Notes under the pieces: generated by a model
The model's input: the letters and a program-made list of their open reading frames with translations, nothing else
Database searches by the model: none
What the model was told of the DNA's origin: nothing
Program-made: the position numbers and the translations under genes
Part shown: piece after piece, positions 1 through 7,176 of the stretch
How positions within the stretch are numbered: the first letter of the stretch is position 1
Layout: each line of letters starts with the position of its first letter
Assembly: GCA_039185015.1 (NCBI GenBank)
Contig: JBCDAU010000029.1
Location: forward strand, 4,521 to 68,520
Direction of reading: 5' to 3'
Length of the DNA: 64,000 nucleotides
DNA from: JBCBSZ01 sp039185015
GTDB taxonomy: Bacteria; Actinomycetota; Acidimicrobiia; Acidimicrobiales; Poriferisodalaceae

Positions 1-268
1 CGAGCTCGTCGAGCTGCCACGGGGTCGATGAGTCCAACCAGCCCGATGCGTGGCGCTCGTGCAGCCGATCGAACGCGAGGCGGATCACCTCGTCGCGGGA
101 GCCGAAGCGATGGATGAGCATCCGAGCGCTGACGCCGATCCGCTCGCCTCCTTCACGCAAGCTCCACTCGAGCGGACCGTGGGCGAGCAGGTCGTCCACC
201 ACGGCGTCGAGGATCTCCTCGTCGCTCGGCAGTGATCCCCGCCGCCCCGGCGTCCGCGCCCCGACCAC
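1..268 (-). CDS. TetR/AcrR-family transcriptional regulator, N-terminal part
   Basis: This is the N-terminal part of a gene that runs off the left edge. The minus-strand frame opens at a GTG near 268 and reads continuously to base 1. A helix-turn-helix of TetR type is visible: a helix around ILDAVVDDLLAHGP, then GGERIGVSARMLIHRFGSR and DEVIRLAF, matching the usual pattern where a short HTH ends in a hydrophobic 'YxHFxSKxxL'-like stretch. The ligand-binding C-terminal domain lies outside the window, so the effector cannot be guessed. No clear Shine-Dalgarno precedes the GTG, so the start is tentative. Confidence 0.7.
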   Translation of the reverse strand, partial: MVGARTPGRRGSLPSDEEILDAVVDDLLAHGPLEWSLREGGERIGVSARMLIHRFGSRDEVIRLAFDRLHERHASGWLDSSTPWQLDEL

Positions 269-284
269 GCGAGAACGGTGGCAG

Positions 285-326
285 ACACCGGGGTCTGCGA
301 TCCACTGGGACCGCGGACCCCGGTGT
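285..326 (-). terminator. Strong hairpin between the binding-protein gene and the TetR gene
   Basis: The arms ACACCGGGGTCTGCG (285-299) and CGCGGACCCCGGTGT (312-326) pair over 15 positions with one G-T wobble around a 12-base loop. The hairpin lies just past the stop codon of the minus-strand gene at 350, so it probably ends that transcript before the TetR gene. There is no T-run, which is common for terminators in high-GC actinomycetes. Confidence 0.6.
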
Positions 327-349
327 GGAGGGTCCGATGGTGGGGTGGC

Positions 350-1525
350 TCAGCTACCGGGGTTGAGCGGGTTGGGGGAGACCTCAGCCGGGTCGACCCC
401 GGCGAGGTTGACGAACAGGTCATCGAGGATGGCGTGGGCGGCGTGGAAGCCCCAGCCGACCCAGTGGCCGTCGACCCGGGTGAAGTTGTCGTTCTGGATC
501 GCCTCGAGCGTGCCGAACAGCGGACTGTCGACGATCTCGTCGAACGCAGCGTCGGCCTGTGCGTCTTGTTCGGCGTCGGGGGTCTGGCTCCAGAAGAAGA
601 TGTGGTCGGCGTCGATCAGCTCGATCTGCTCGATGGAGATGAACGCCCCGATGTCGCCCTCGTAGATCTCGATCGCCTCTTCTGAGGACAGGGCTTGGGA
701 CTCGGGCCGGCCGAGGCCGACGTCGGCGAGGACGGCGGACGGGTACGACGCGACCATGTTCATCATGACCTCACCGGGGTCGGTCAGGACTCGCACGACC
801 GAGACCTCGATGGCGGAAGGATCTCCGAGGGCCTCCTGGAGGTCGGCGACACGGGCCTCGTACTCGGCGAAACGTTCGGCGACGACGTCTTGGCGGTTGA
901 GGAGCTCGCCGGAGAACTCCATCCCTTCCTTCCACTGGCCGGAGCCACCGGACTGGAAGAAGACCGTCGGAGCGATCGCCTCCAGCTCGGCGCCGATGTC
1001 GCCTCGCATGAACTCGCCGGAGATGATCAGGTCCGGCTCGGCCAACGCGACCGCCTCGAGGTTCACCGGGTTGAAGCCCAGATCAGCGATGCCGTCGAGC
1101 GCAGGGGCGAGGTACGGGAAGTTGGTGCCCATGATCCCGGTGGCCCAGGACTGCGTTCCGACCGGGGCGTCACCAGTGGCGACCAGCACCTCGAGCGCGT
1201 CGGTGCTCAGGTCGACGACGCGCTCGGGGGTCTCAGGGATGCACAGCGGTCCGTTGGTCATGAACGGATGGTCGAAGCTGCGCAGGCCGGTCTCGCAGGC
1301 GGCTGCGTCGGCGTCGTCCATCGGCTCCTCGGCCTCCGTCGTGGCTGGGGCCTCGGTGGTCTCGGGAGCCGCTTCCGCGGTCGTTGTCGTGGAGTCGGCG
1401 GTCGTCGGTGTCGTGGACTCCGACGATGAGTCGTCGGAGTCGCCGCACGCCGCGGCGACGAGCGCCAAGGCGAGGAAGACGCCGAGCAAGCGGACGACGG
1501 AGCGCGGGACAACAGGGTGGTGCAC
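350..1525 (-). CDS. Siderophore/metal-chelate ABC transporter substrate-binding lipoprotein (Peripla_BP_2 type)
   Basis: The protein is 391 residues. It has a lipoprotein signal ending in LVAAAC (Cys27), a Ser/Thr/Glu-rich linker to about residue 75, then a periplasmic-binding fold of the FepB/FecB class. Typical phrases are 'RVVDLSTDALEVLVATGDAPVG' near the start of the domain, 'EPDLIISG' and 'DADHIFFWSQTP'. These proteins bind ferric siderophores, heme or cobalamin and pass them to a membrane permease, but no permease or ATPase gene is adjacent. I chose the GTG at 1525 because GGAGG sits seven bases upstream; an ATG at 1555 would add ten residues without a ribosome site. An iron-box-like palindrome lies in its promoter (1578-1592). 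The second binding protein at 3122 is a distant homologue. Confidence 0.85.
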   Translation of the reverse strand: MHHPVVPRSVVRLLGVFLALALVAAACGDSDDSSSESTTPTTADSTTTTAEAAPETTEAPATTEAEEPMDDADAAACETGLRSFDHPFMTNGPLCIPETPERVVDLSTDALEVLVATGDAPVGTQSWATGIMGTNFPYLAPALDGIADLGFNPVNLEAVALAEPDLIISGEFMRGDIGAELEAIAPTVFFQSGGSGQWKEGMEFSGELLNRQDVVAERFAEYEARVADLQEALGDPSAIEVSVVRVLTDPGEVMMNMVASYPSAVLADVGLGRPESQALSSEEAIEIYEGDIGAFISIEQIELIDADHIFFWSQTPDAEQDAQADAAFDEIVDSPLFGTLEAIQNDNFTRVDGHWVGWGFHAAHAILDDLFVNLAGVDPAEVSPNPLNPGS

Positions 1526-1546
1526 GGTGTTCCTCCGGGGGGCGGG

Positions 1547-1564
1547 GAGCACCATCAGGTGCTC
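1547..1564 (-). other. Small hairpin in the 5' leader of the binding-protein gene
   Basis: Seven-base arms GAGCACC and GGTGCTC flank a four-base loop, a few bases upstream of the GGAGG ribosome site. It could modulate translation or stabilise the leader. Seen in sequence only. Confidence 0.35.
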
Positions 1565-1577
1565 CAGAGGTCAGGTG

Positions 1578-1592
1578 TCAGGGCACCCTAAG
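1578..1592 (-). promoter_or_regulatory. Candidate DtxR/IdeR iron box
   Basis: On the minus strand the site reads CTTAGGGTGCCCTGA. Its core AGGG-TG-CCCT is a palindrome with the same geometry as the AGGC-TT-GCCT core at 3128-3137 in front of the other binding protein. Both resemble the TTAGG-N-CCTAA class of sites bound by iron-dependent DtxR/IdeR repressors. It lies between the likely promoter and the leader of the gene starting at 1525. Confidence 0.5.
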
Positions 1593-1597
1593 CGCGA

Positions 1598-1613
1598 TGT
1601 AACGATGGTTACA
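1598..1613. promoter_or_regulatory. Perfect inverted repeat TGTAAC-N4-GTTACA
   Basis: Arms TGTAAC and GTTACA flank GATG in the promoter region of the binding-protein gene and just past the 3' end of the His-rich MFS gene. The spacing suits a dimeric regulator. A closely similar GTAACCATCGTGAC occurs at 50423-50436 upstream of the 5'-nucleotidase. The cognate regulator is unknown. Confidence 0.4.
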
Positions 1614-1635
1614 AGACCTCGCGTCGAGCGAGCGC

Positions 1636-3054
1636 TCACCGCTCCGGGTCGACCTCGTGGCCGTGGTCGTGGTGGGCATCGCGGAGGTGAGGATGGGCGT
1701 GCCGGTCGCGCTCGTGACCGTGGCCGTGTCGATGGCCCTCGGTCGAAGCCCCGTCCTCGTCGGCCTCGTGGTCGTGGTCGTGGTGGGCGTCGTCGTGCAC
1801 GTGATGGTGGTCGTGATCGATCTCGACGTGGTCGTGCTCGTGCCCGTGATCCAGCGCGGGTGGGAAGGGACGCACTGCACGAGCGAGCACGGCGACGAGC
1901 AGCCACGTGCCGCCGGCGATCGCAGCGGCGAGCGTGAGGGTCGCACCGAGGTCGTCCTCGTCGACCAGTGAGAGCAGGAGCAGGACGCCGGCGTAGGACA
2001 GGCGGCCGGCGAAGCTGGCCATGGACAGGAACGTCGCTCGGTTCCGGGGTCCGACGAACCCGGCGACCAGCGGCGGGGCGAAGACCGACACCGCCGCTCC
2101 CGGCAATCGTCGGAGCGTGATCAGCGGCAGCAGCAGGGCGCTCGTGACCGAGGCCATCGCCGTCAGGATGGTCACGGGGACCAGCGCGAGGGCGAGCAAC
2201 GTGGGTGCCAGGCCGAAGCGACGAGCCATCGGCACGATGACGTGGAGGGCCAGGGCAGCCACCGAGGCGACGACCGCGGCGACGGCGCCGTTCAGCAGTG
2301 CGGCAGCGCCCGGGTCGTCGGGGTCCGCGTCGAGCACGGCCGTGAGGTAGGGCGCCGTCAGGTCGGCCGAGAGGTGCGCGCTGACGACCGTGACCGCCAC
2401 GAAGGCGGTGATCCAGCCGAGCAACGGCGTCCTCAGATGGCCGAGCGTGACGGCGATCTGGCTGCGGTCGTCGTCTGCTGTGCCGGCCATGGCCTCCGGG
2501 TCGACCAGCCGGGTGGCGATGACCAGCTGCACCGCTGCAGCCGCCATCGCCGCGGCGAACGGCAGCCGGAGGTCGATCGTCCCCAGGGCGCCGCCGGCGA
2601 GCGCGCTGGCCGCCCCCGACCAGAGCAGCACGCGGCGGATCGCCGCCTCCCGATCGTGGTACTCCCCAGCCCGGCCGAGCGCTTCGAGGGTCTCGAGGTG
2701 GAAGGTCGTGTCGCTGCCGGACAGGAAGGCGTAGCCGGCGGCGAGGATCACCTGCGCTGCGGCGATGCCGGCGAAGCCCGGATCGGTCAGGAAGATGGCG
2801 TGGGCGACGAGCCAGGCGACGGCCACGATGCGCAGCGTCACCACCCGTCCGAACCGATCGCTCGCCCAGCCGGAGGGGACCTCGAGCGCGACGACGGCGA
2901 CGTAGTAGACGACCTGCGCCTGCAGCGCGGTCGACAGGCCGAAGCGGGAGATGAAGTAGAGGAAGGTGGTCGGTGCCCAGAACAGCGCCCCGGCGGCGAT
3001 CTGGTGCCAGCGGAACCAGCGGAGGTTGCGCTCCATCATCGACCACGTTCCCAC
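1636..3054 (-). CDS. MFS transporter with His-rich C-terminal tail
   Basis: The protein is 472 residues. Residues 1-400 form a multi-pass membrane region with the typical MFS start (helix 1 around FWAPTTFLYFISRFGLS, then PSGWASDRFGR as the loop 2-3 motif). The last 73 residues hold 24 histidines interspersed with Asp, Glu and Gly (DHGHEHDHV, DHDHHHVHDDAHHDHDH, GHRHGHGHERDRHAHPH). Such tails bind zinc, nickel or copper in metal transporters and chaperones, so I infer a metal-linked role; the transported substrate is not evident. The GTG at 3054 lacks a ribosome site; ATGs at 3039 and 3036 are equally plausible starts. It lies between two binding-protein genes and diverges from the one at 3122. 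Confidence 0.75.
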   Translation of the reverse strand: MGTWSMMERNLRWFRWHQIAAGALFWAPTTFLYFISRFGLSTALQAQVVYYVAVVALEVPSGWASDRFGRVVTLRIVAVAWLVAHAIFLTDPGFAGIAAAQVILAAGYAFLSGSDTTFHLETLEALGRAGEYHDREAAIRRVLLWSGAASALAGGALGTIDLRLPFAAAMAAAAVQLVIATRLVDPEAMAGTADDDRSQIAVTLGHLRTPLLGWITAFVAVTVVSAHLSADLTAPYLTAVLDADPDDPGAAALLNGAVAAVVASVAALALHVIVPMARRFGLAPTLLALALVPVTILTAMASVTSALLLPLITLRRLPGAAVSVFAPPLVAGFVGPRNRATFLSMASFAGRLSYAGVLLLLSLVDEDDLGATLTLAAAIAGGTWLLVAVLARAVRPFPPALDHGHEHDHVEIDHDHHHVHDDAHHDHDHEADEDGASTEGHRHGHGHERDRHAHPHLRDAHHDHGHEVDPER

Positions 3055-3109
3055 ACGACGTGCCCGTTCGGTGTCGCTCGGGCGTCAGGCTCTGTGTTGC
3101 TGCCACGAC

Positions 3110-3140
3110 TACCTTCCTGGCGTGATCAGGCTTGCCTCAC
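3110..3140 (+). promoter_or_regulatory. Leaderless promoter overlapped by a candidate iron box
   Basis: A -10-like TACCTT (3110-3115) lies six bases before the GTG start at 3122, so transcription probably begins at the start codon. The palindrome AGGC-TT-GCCT (3128-3137, in TCAGGCTTGCCTCA) then sits within the first codons, where a bound DtxR/IdeR-type repressor would block RNA polymerase. Confidence 0.5.
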
Positions 3141-4207
3141 GACATCGCTTCCTCGGACCTGCGCTCGGTGTGGTGCTGGTCGTCGCCGCGTGCGGAGGCG
3201 ACGCGGACGACGCCGGCGACTCGACGACGACCGTCCCGACAGCGACGACCGCCGACGTGACGGTTGCCCCGACATCCGCAGCTGACGCATCGGCGACCTC
3301 GGGGCCGGCCGAGACCGAGCCGGTCGGGGAGACCTTCGTCGTCAGCACCGAGTTCGGCGACTTCGAGGTTCCCGCCGACCCGGTGCGGATCGTCGTGACC
3401 GACCCGATCATCGCCCTCCCGACGGCGCTCGACCTCGGGGCACCGGTGATCGCCACGACCTTCCCGGAGGAGGGATCACCCAACGACCTCCTCACCCCAG
3501 GCGAGGTCGAGGCACTCACGTCGGTCGGCACCTTCGGGCTGCCGACCAACCTCGAGCTGATCGCCGCGGCCGAGCCCGATCTGATCCTCGCGTCGCCCGA
3601 CTCGGCCGAGGAGTTCGAGCTGATCGCCGAGATCGCTCCGTCGGTGCCGACGGTCGTATCGGGCCAGTGGCGCGACGACGCCCGCGTCGTGGGTGAGGCG
3701 CTGGGGGCGACCGGCCAGCTCGAAGCGCTGATCGCTGCGTACGACGAGCGCGCCGCCGCCCTCGCCGACCGGCTCGACGAGGAGCTCGGCGACGAGACCG
3801 TCGTGATCGTGCGGGTCCGGCCCGATGTGGTGCGCGTCCACACCAACCTCCACTTCGCCGGGAACGTGCTGACCGACGTCGGTCTCGCGATCCCGGAACA
3901 GTGGGTCCGTGAGGACGAGGGCGATTCGCTCGCCAACCTCCGGAACCGGGTGATCGACATCAGCCCCGAGCTGCTCGGCGACCTCGACGCCGACCACATC
4001 ATCCTGCTCATCGAGGGCCGGCCGACCGACACGCCCGAGGAGGAGCAGGCGGCCTTCGACGCGATCGCGTCGTCACCTCTGTGGACCTCGCTGCCGGCCG
4101 TGCAGAACGACAACGTCCACGTCGCGGACCGGTATTGGCTGGCGGGGTCGTTGCGGGCGGCGGAGGCGGCACTCACGGACCTCGAGTCCTGGTTGCTCGG
4201 CCCGTGA
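3122..4207 (+). CDS. Siderophore/metal-chelate ABC transporter substrate-binding lipoprotein, second copy
   Basis: The protein is 361 residues, with signal peptide and lipobox ending VVAAC (Cys24), a Thr/Ala-rich linker to about residue 70, and a Peripla_BP_2-type domain (phrases 'FGDFEVPADPVRIVV', 'AEPDLILASPDS', 'DADHIILLIEGRP'). I placed the start at GTG 3122 because it puts the signal peptide at the N-terminus and because a -10 hexamer lies six bases upstream; the longer frame from 2966 reads through the divergent promoter region. As with the gene at 350, no permease or ATPase is nearby, so both must share a transporter encoded elsewhere or act as scavengers. Iron control is suggested by the palindrome over the start. 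Confidence 0.85.
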   Translation: MIRLASRHRFLGPALGVVLVVAACGGDADDAGDSTTTVPTATTADVTVAPTSAADASATSGPAETEPVGETFVVSTEFGDFEVPADPVRIVVTDPIIALPTALDLGAPVIATTFPEEGSPNDLLTPGEVEALTSVGTFGLPTNLELIAAAEPDLILASPDSAEEFELIAEIAPSVPTVVSGQWRDDARVVGEALGATGQLEALIAAYDERAAALADRLDEELGDETVVIVRVRPDVVRVHTNLHFAGNVLTDVGLAIPEQWVREDEGDSLANLRNRVIDISPELLGDLDADHIILLIEGRPTDTPEEEQAAFDAIASSPLWTSLPAVQNDNVHVADRYWLAGSLRAAEAALTDLESWLLGP

Positions 4208-4270
4208 CGACGGCGCCCGCCGCGGTGCCCACGTCGTCGTCGGTCCCAGGTTCTGCAAGGATCTGACGGC

Positions 4271-5128
4271 GTGAGCACCCCCGACGAGCTGCCCCCCGTT
4301 CGGTCGGATCTGGTCGCGCCGATCCGACCTCGCGACACCCTCGGACGATCGCTGCTGTTCGCCGAGCTGGCGATGTTGTCCTACCTCGACGACGAGGATC
4401 TGCAGACGGTCCTCGGCGGGATCGACAGGCCCACGCCCGAGGCCGAGCTCATCGACCGCGACGGAGCGCAGGCCTATCTCTTCGTCACCGACACCGACCG
4501 GGTGGTCGCCTGTCGGGGCACCGAGCCACGCGAGTGGAACGACATCAAGGCCGACGCCAACGCGCTCCACGATCTCGCCGAGACGGTCGGGCGGGTGCAC
4601 CGTGGCTTCAAGCAGGAGGTCGACGACCTCTGGCCCTGCATCGACGAGCGCCTCCCCGACGACGGCAAGGACCTGTGGTTCACCGGTCACTCCCTCGGCG
4701 GTGCGATGGCGACGATCTGCGCCGGCCGCTGCACGCTCTCGTCGAGCAACGTCTCGCCGGTCGAGGTGCACTCCTACGGCAGCCCGCGGGTCGGGACCCG
4801 CAAGTACGTCAAGCACGCCGAGGTCCGGCATTTGCGGTGGGTGAACAACAACGACATCGTGACCAAGGCGCCGCCTGCGCTGTTCGGCTATCGGCACACC
4901 GGGATCCTCCGGTACCTCGATGCCGACGGCGATCTCCGCCGCCTCGACGACGCCGCCCGGCGCCGTGACCAGTGGCAGGGCTTCGTCCGGGGGCTGAAGC
5001 GGCGCTCGTTGGATCACTTCGCCGATCACGCGATCGTCGCCTACGTCGACCACATCGCCCGCGCCGTGGAGGAGGGGCCCAAGCGACGCCGCGAGGGTCT
5101 GGTCCGGCGAGGCTTCCTCAAGCGCTGA
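4271..5128 (+). CDS. Class 3 lipase family protein
   Basis: This 285-residue protein has the fungal-type lipase (Lipase_3) signature: CRGTEP at 81-86, equivalent to the oxyanion strand FRGT, and the nucleophile elbow GHSLGG with Ser141. A following 'YGSPRVG' (SYGSPRVGTRKYV) is the conserved acid-side motif, and the catalytic His is probably the one in DHFADHAIVAYV near the C-terminus. No signal peptide is seen, so it may be intracellular or exported by another route. The GTG start is 63 bases after the binding-protein gene; there is no obvious operon partner. Confidence 0.85.
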   Translation: MSTPDELPPVRSDLVAPIRPRDTLGRSLLFAELAMLSYLDDEDLQTVLGGIDRPTPEAELIDRDGAQAYLFVTDTDRVVACRGTEPREWNDIKADANALHDLAETVGRVHRGFKQEVDDLWPCIDERLPDDGKDLWFTGHSLGGAMATICAGRCTLSSSNVSPVEVHSYGSPRVGTRKYVKHAEVRHLRWVNNNDIVTKAPPALFGYRHTGILRYLDADGDLRRLDDAARRRDQWQGFVRGLKRRSLDHFADHAIVAYVDHIARAVEEGPKRRREGLVRRGFLKR

Positions 5129-5153
5129 GTCGGCGGCGGTGGGCGCCGATCGG

Positions 5154-5843
5154 TCAGCCGAGGTGTCGAAGGAATCGGTCCGGCGTTTCGAGGAACGACC
5201 GCCACAGCTCGACCACCTCGAGGTCCTCGTAGGTCGTGGGGCGCAGCCCGTCTTCGTCGAGACACACGAGGTGCGCACCGGGCAACGCCATGAGCACGGG
5301 GGAGTGGGTCGCGAGCACGAACTGGCCTCCGGCGGCGACCCCTCGACGTATGGCATCGATCAAGGCGAGCTGGCCACGGAAGGACAGCGCCGCCTCGGGC
5401 TCGTCGAGCACGAAGAACCGTGCCGCCTCGAACCACTCACGGGCCACGGCGAGGAACGATTCGCCGTGCGACACCTCGTGGTACGAGATCTCTTCGCGGG
5501 GGCTCGGGTTCCGGTCCCGGTGGGACGCGACGTTGTAGAAGCTCTCGGCGCGGAGGAACCACCCGGGCGGCAGGCGGCCGTGCCAACTGATGCGGAGGCG
5601 GTGGGCGAGCGGCGAGTGCGTCGCCTCCGTCTCGAAGGCGACCTGCCAACTCCCACCCTCGGGGTTCAGGCCGGCGGCCTCGGCGATCGCCTCGATCAGC
5701 GTGCTCTTGCCGCTCCCGTTCTCGCCGACGAGCACGGTGATCTCGGGGCCGAGGTCGAGTGGAAGACCTCGCACCGCGGGCAACTCCCACGGGAACCCGC
5801 GGCCCGGGGCATCGCCCACCACCTCCACCCGTGTGGCGACCAT
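5154..5843 (-). CDS. Small AAA-type ATPase (ABC/RecF-like fold)
   Basis: The protein is 229 residues. Walker A GENGSGKST occupies 40-48, and Walker B is in RFFVLDEPEAALS near residue 150, followed by a switch His region (VLATHSPVLMAL). A Q-loop Ser/Thr-rich insertion (FYNVASHRDRN) lies between. This matches the stand-alone predicted ATPases of the AAA_23/COG3910 group, whose physiological role is unknown. The ATG at 5843 is preceded by a -10 hexamer TAGGGT exactly six bases upstream, suggesting a leaderless mRNA. Convergent with the lipase gene. Confidence 0.85.
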   Translation of the reverse strand: MVATRVEVVGDAPGRGFPWELPAVRGLPLDLGPEITVLVGENGSGKSTLIEAIAEAAGLNPEGGSWQVAFETEATHSPLAHRLRISWHGRLPPGWFLRAESFYNVASHRDRNPSPREEISYHEVSHGESFLAVAREWFEAARFFVLDEPEAALSFRGQLALIDAIRRGVAAGGQFVLATHSPVLMALPGAHLVCLDEDGLRPTTYEDLEVVELWRSFLETPDRFLRHLG

Positions 5844-5849
5844 GTCGGC

Positions 5850-5855
5850 ACCCTA
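5850..5855 (-). promoter_or_regulatory. -10 hexamer TAGGGT of a leaderless promoter
   Basis: TAGGGT followed by GCCGAC and then the ATG of the ATPase gene. The six-base spacing is what is expected when transcription starts at the A of the start codon. Confidence 0.45.
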
Positions 5856-5954
5856 CGCAAGCGCGCTGAGATCGCTCGATCCACCACCCCACGCCATCAG
5901 GCTCTCTTGGTGGCGACCCGGGAGTCGGCGGATGCCGCCCGGCCACACCGCTCG

Positions 5955-6359
5955 TCAGTCGTCGAGGACGGCGGTCGCCTCGATCTCGACCATGAGCCCA
6001 GGCAGCGCGAGCGACTGCACGCCCAACAGGGTGCTCGGAGGCGGCTCGCCCGGGTCGTAGAAGGCCGCCGTCTGCTCGATGACCGTCGGCACCATCTCGG
6101 AGGTGTAGTCGACGATGTAGATCCGACCTCTCACCACGTCGGCCGGAGTCGCTCCGCCGGCGGCGAGGGCGATGCCGAGGGCCTTGAAGCACTGGGCCAT
6201 CTGGTCGGCGAGGTTGTCGCCGACGATGTTGAGGTCGGCATCCATGGACACCTGACCGGCGCAGTGCACCATCCTCGTGCCCGCGCTAACGACGGTGCTC
6301 GTGTAGCCGTGCACGACGTCGGGGAGGATGCCGTCTGGGTGGATGAACGTGTTTGGCAT
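5955..6359 (-). CDS. RidA/YjgF-family protein lacking the catalytic arginine
   Basis: This 134-residue protein spans the whole single-domain RidA fold (GQVSMDADLNIVGDNLADQ, 'VVRGRIYIVDYTS', 'ALPGLMVEIEAT'). RidA enzymes hydrolyse reactive enamine/imine intermediates released by PLP enzymes, using an arginine in a 'P-A-R-(S/T)' motif. Here the equivalent stretch reads PPPSTLLGV, so the arginine is replaced by serine, while the Glu of VEIEA is kept. It may bind a ligand without deaminase activity, like several YjgF subfamilies. The ATG at 6359 has a TAGGTC hexamer six bases upstream. It diverges from the toxin-antitoxin pair. Confidence 0.85.
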   Translation of the reverse strand: MPNTFIHPDGILPDVVHGYTSTVVSAGTRMVHCAGQVSMDADLNIVGDNLADQMAQCFKALGIALAAGGATPADVVRGRIYIVDYTSEMVPTVIEQTAAFYDPGEPPPSTLLGVQSLALPGLMVEIEATAVLDD

Positions 6360-6474
6360 CCGTGAGACCTACCGCCTGCGGTCACGGCGTACAACGGGCC
6401 GAGACGGGTGTTCACACTGCCGTATCGGTGTCGATCGCGGCCGACGGAAGATCAACCCGGAGCGAACGCCCCTC

Positions 6475-6490
6475 GGGCATCATGATGCCC
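6475..6490. promoter_or_regulatory. Perfect 16-base palindrome at the antitoxin start
   Basis: GGGCATCATGATGCCC is a perfect palindrome abutting the GTG at 6491 and containing two in-frame ATG codons. Toxin-antitoxin operons are commonly autoregulated by the antitoxin binding such a site, so this is the likely operator. Confidence 0.6.
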
Positions 6491-7174
6491 GTGACGACCT
6501 CGATCCTCGAGAGGCCGGTGTACGGCATCGGAGAAGCGGCGGCCATTCTGGGCCTGCGCCGTGATCGCGCCTGGGCGTGGCTCGACGGATACGAGCGAGC
6601 CGGCACGAGGTACCCGCCGGTGGTCCGAGCCGATCAGACGGGCGACGAGATCGTGACGTGGGGCGAGTTTGTCGAGCTGGGGTATCTCAGGGAGTACCGC
6701 CGAGTCGGTGTGCCACTGCAGCGTCTCCGACCGGTCGTCGACGAGCTCCGGACGGAGCTCGGTACGCCCTATCCGCTCGCCGTCGCTCGACCGTACGTCT
6801 ACGACAAGGACCTCGTCCTCGAGGTCCAGGAGCGTGCCGGGCTTCCACCCGCCATCGCCATGGTGGTCAGGACCGGCCAGACGATCGCACTCGCCAGTTG
6901 CGCTGACCGGTTCTTCAAGAAGGTCGAGTTCGAGCCCGGCGGAGCGGGCGAGGCGATCAGGCTGCGCCCGGCGGGCACGACCTCGCCGGTGGTCATCGAT
7001 CCGCTGGTCCGCTTCGGTCGGCCGACCGTCGAGGGCATCGCCACGGAGCGGCTGTGGGAACTGGTCGATGCCGGTGACGCGGTCGATGAGATCGCAGAGG
7101 CGTACGAGATCGAACCCGACCTCGTGCGCAGTGCTGTTGCGTACGAGGAGCAGCAGCGGACCCTCGCCGCGTAG
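6491..7174 (+). CDS. DUF433-containing antitoxin, VapB45-like
   Basis: The protein is 227 residues. Residues 1-70 hold a MerR-like winged helix (GIGEAAAILGLRRDRAWAWLDGYERAG, then 'IVTWGEFVELGYLREYRRVGVPLQRLRPV'). The C-terminal part carries the DUF433 core: SPVVIDPLVRFGRPTVEG followed by 'ERLWELVDAGDAVDEIAEAYEIEPDLVRSAV'. The architecture and partner match the VapB45 antitoxin of Mycobacterium tuberculosis as I know it. I favour the GTG at 6491 because homologues begin close to 'LERPVYGIGEAA'; ATG 6482 or 6485 would add two or three residues. The toxin gene begins two bases after the stop. Regulation is probably by self-binding to the palindrome at 6475. Confidence 0.75.
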   Translation: MTTSILERPVYGIGEAAAILGLRRDRAWAWLDGYERAGTRYPPVVRADQTGDEIVTWGEFVELGYLREYRRVGVPLQRLRPVVDELRTELGTPYPLAVARPYVYDKDLVLEVQERAGLPPAIAMVVRTGQTIALASCADRFFKKVEFEPGGAGEAIRLRPAGTTSPVVIDPLVRFGRPTVEGIATERLWELVDAGDAVDEIAEAYEIEPDLVRSAVAYEEQQRTLAA

Positions 7175-7176
7175 AG

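Noticed and set aside
350..1555. Start of the first binding protein at ATG 1555
   Set aside because: The GTG at 1525 has an ideal ribosome site (GGAGG, seven bases) and gives a normal signal peptide.
1640..1860. The repetitive GTGGTCGTGGT-like DNA as a simple-sequence regulatory repeat
   Set aside because: It is explained by the His/Asp-rich codons of the MFS tail on the minus strand.
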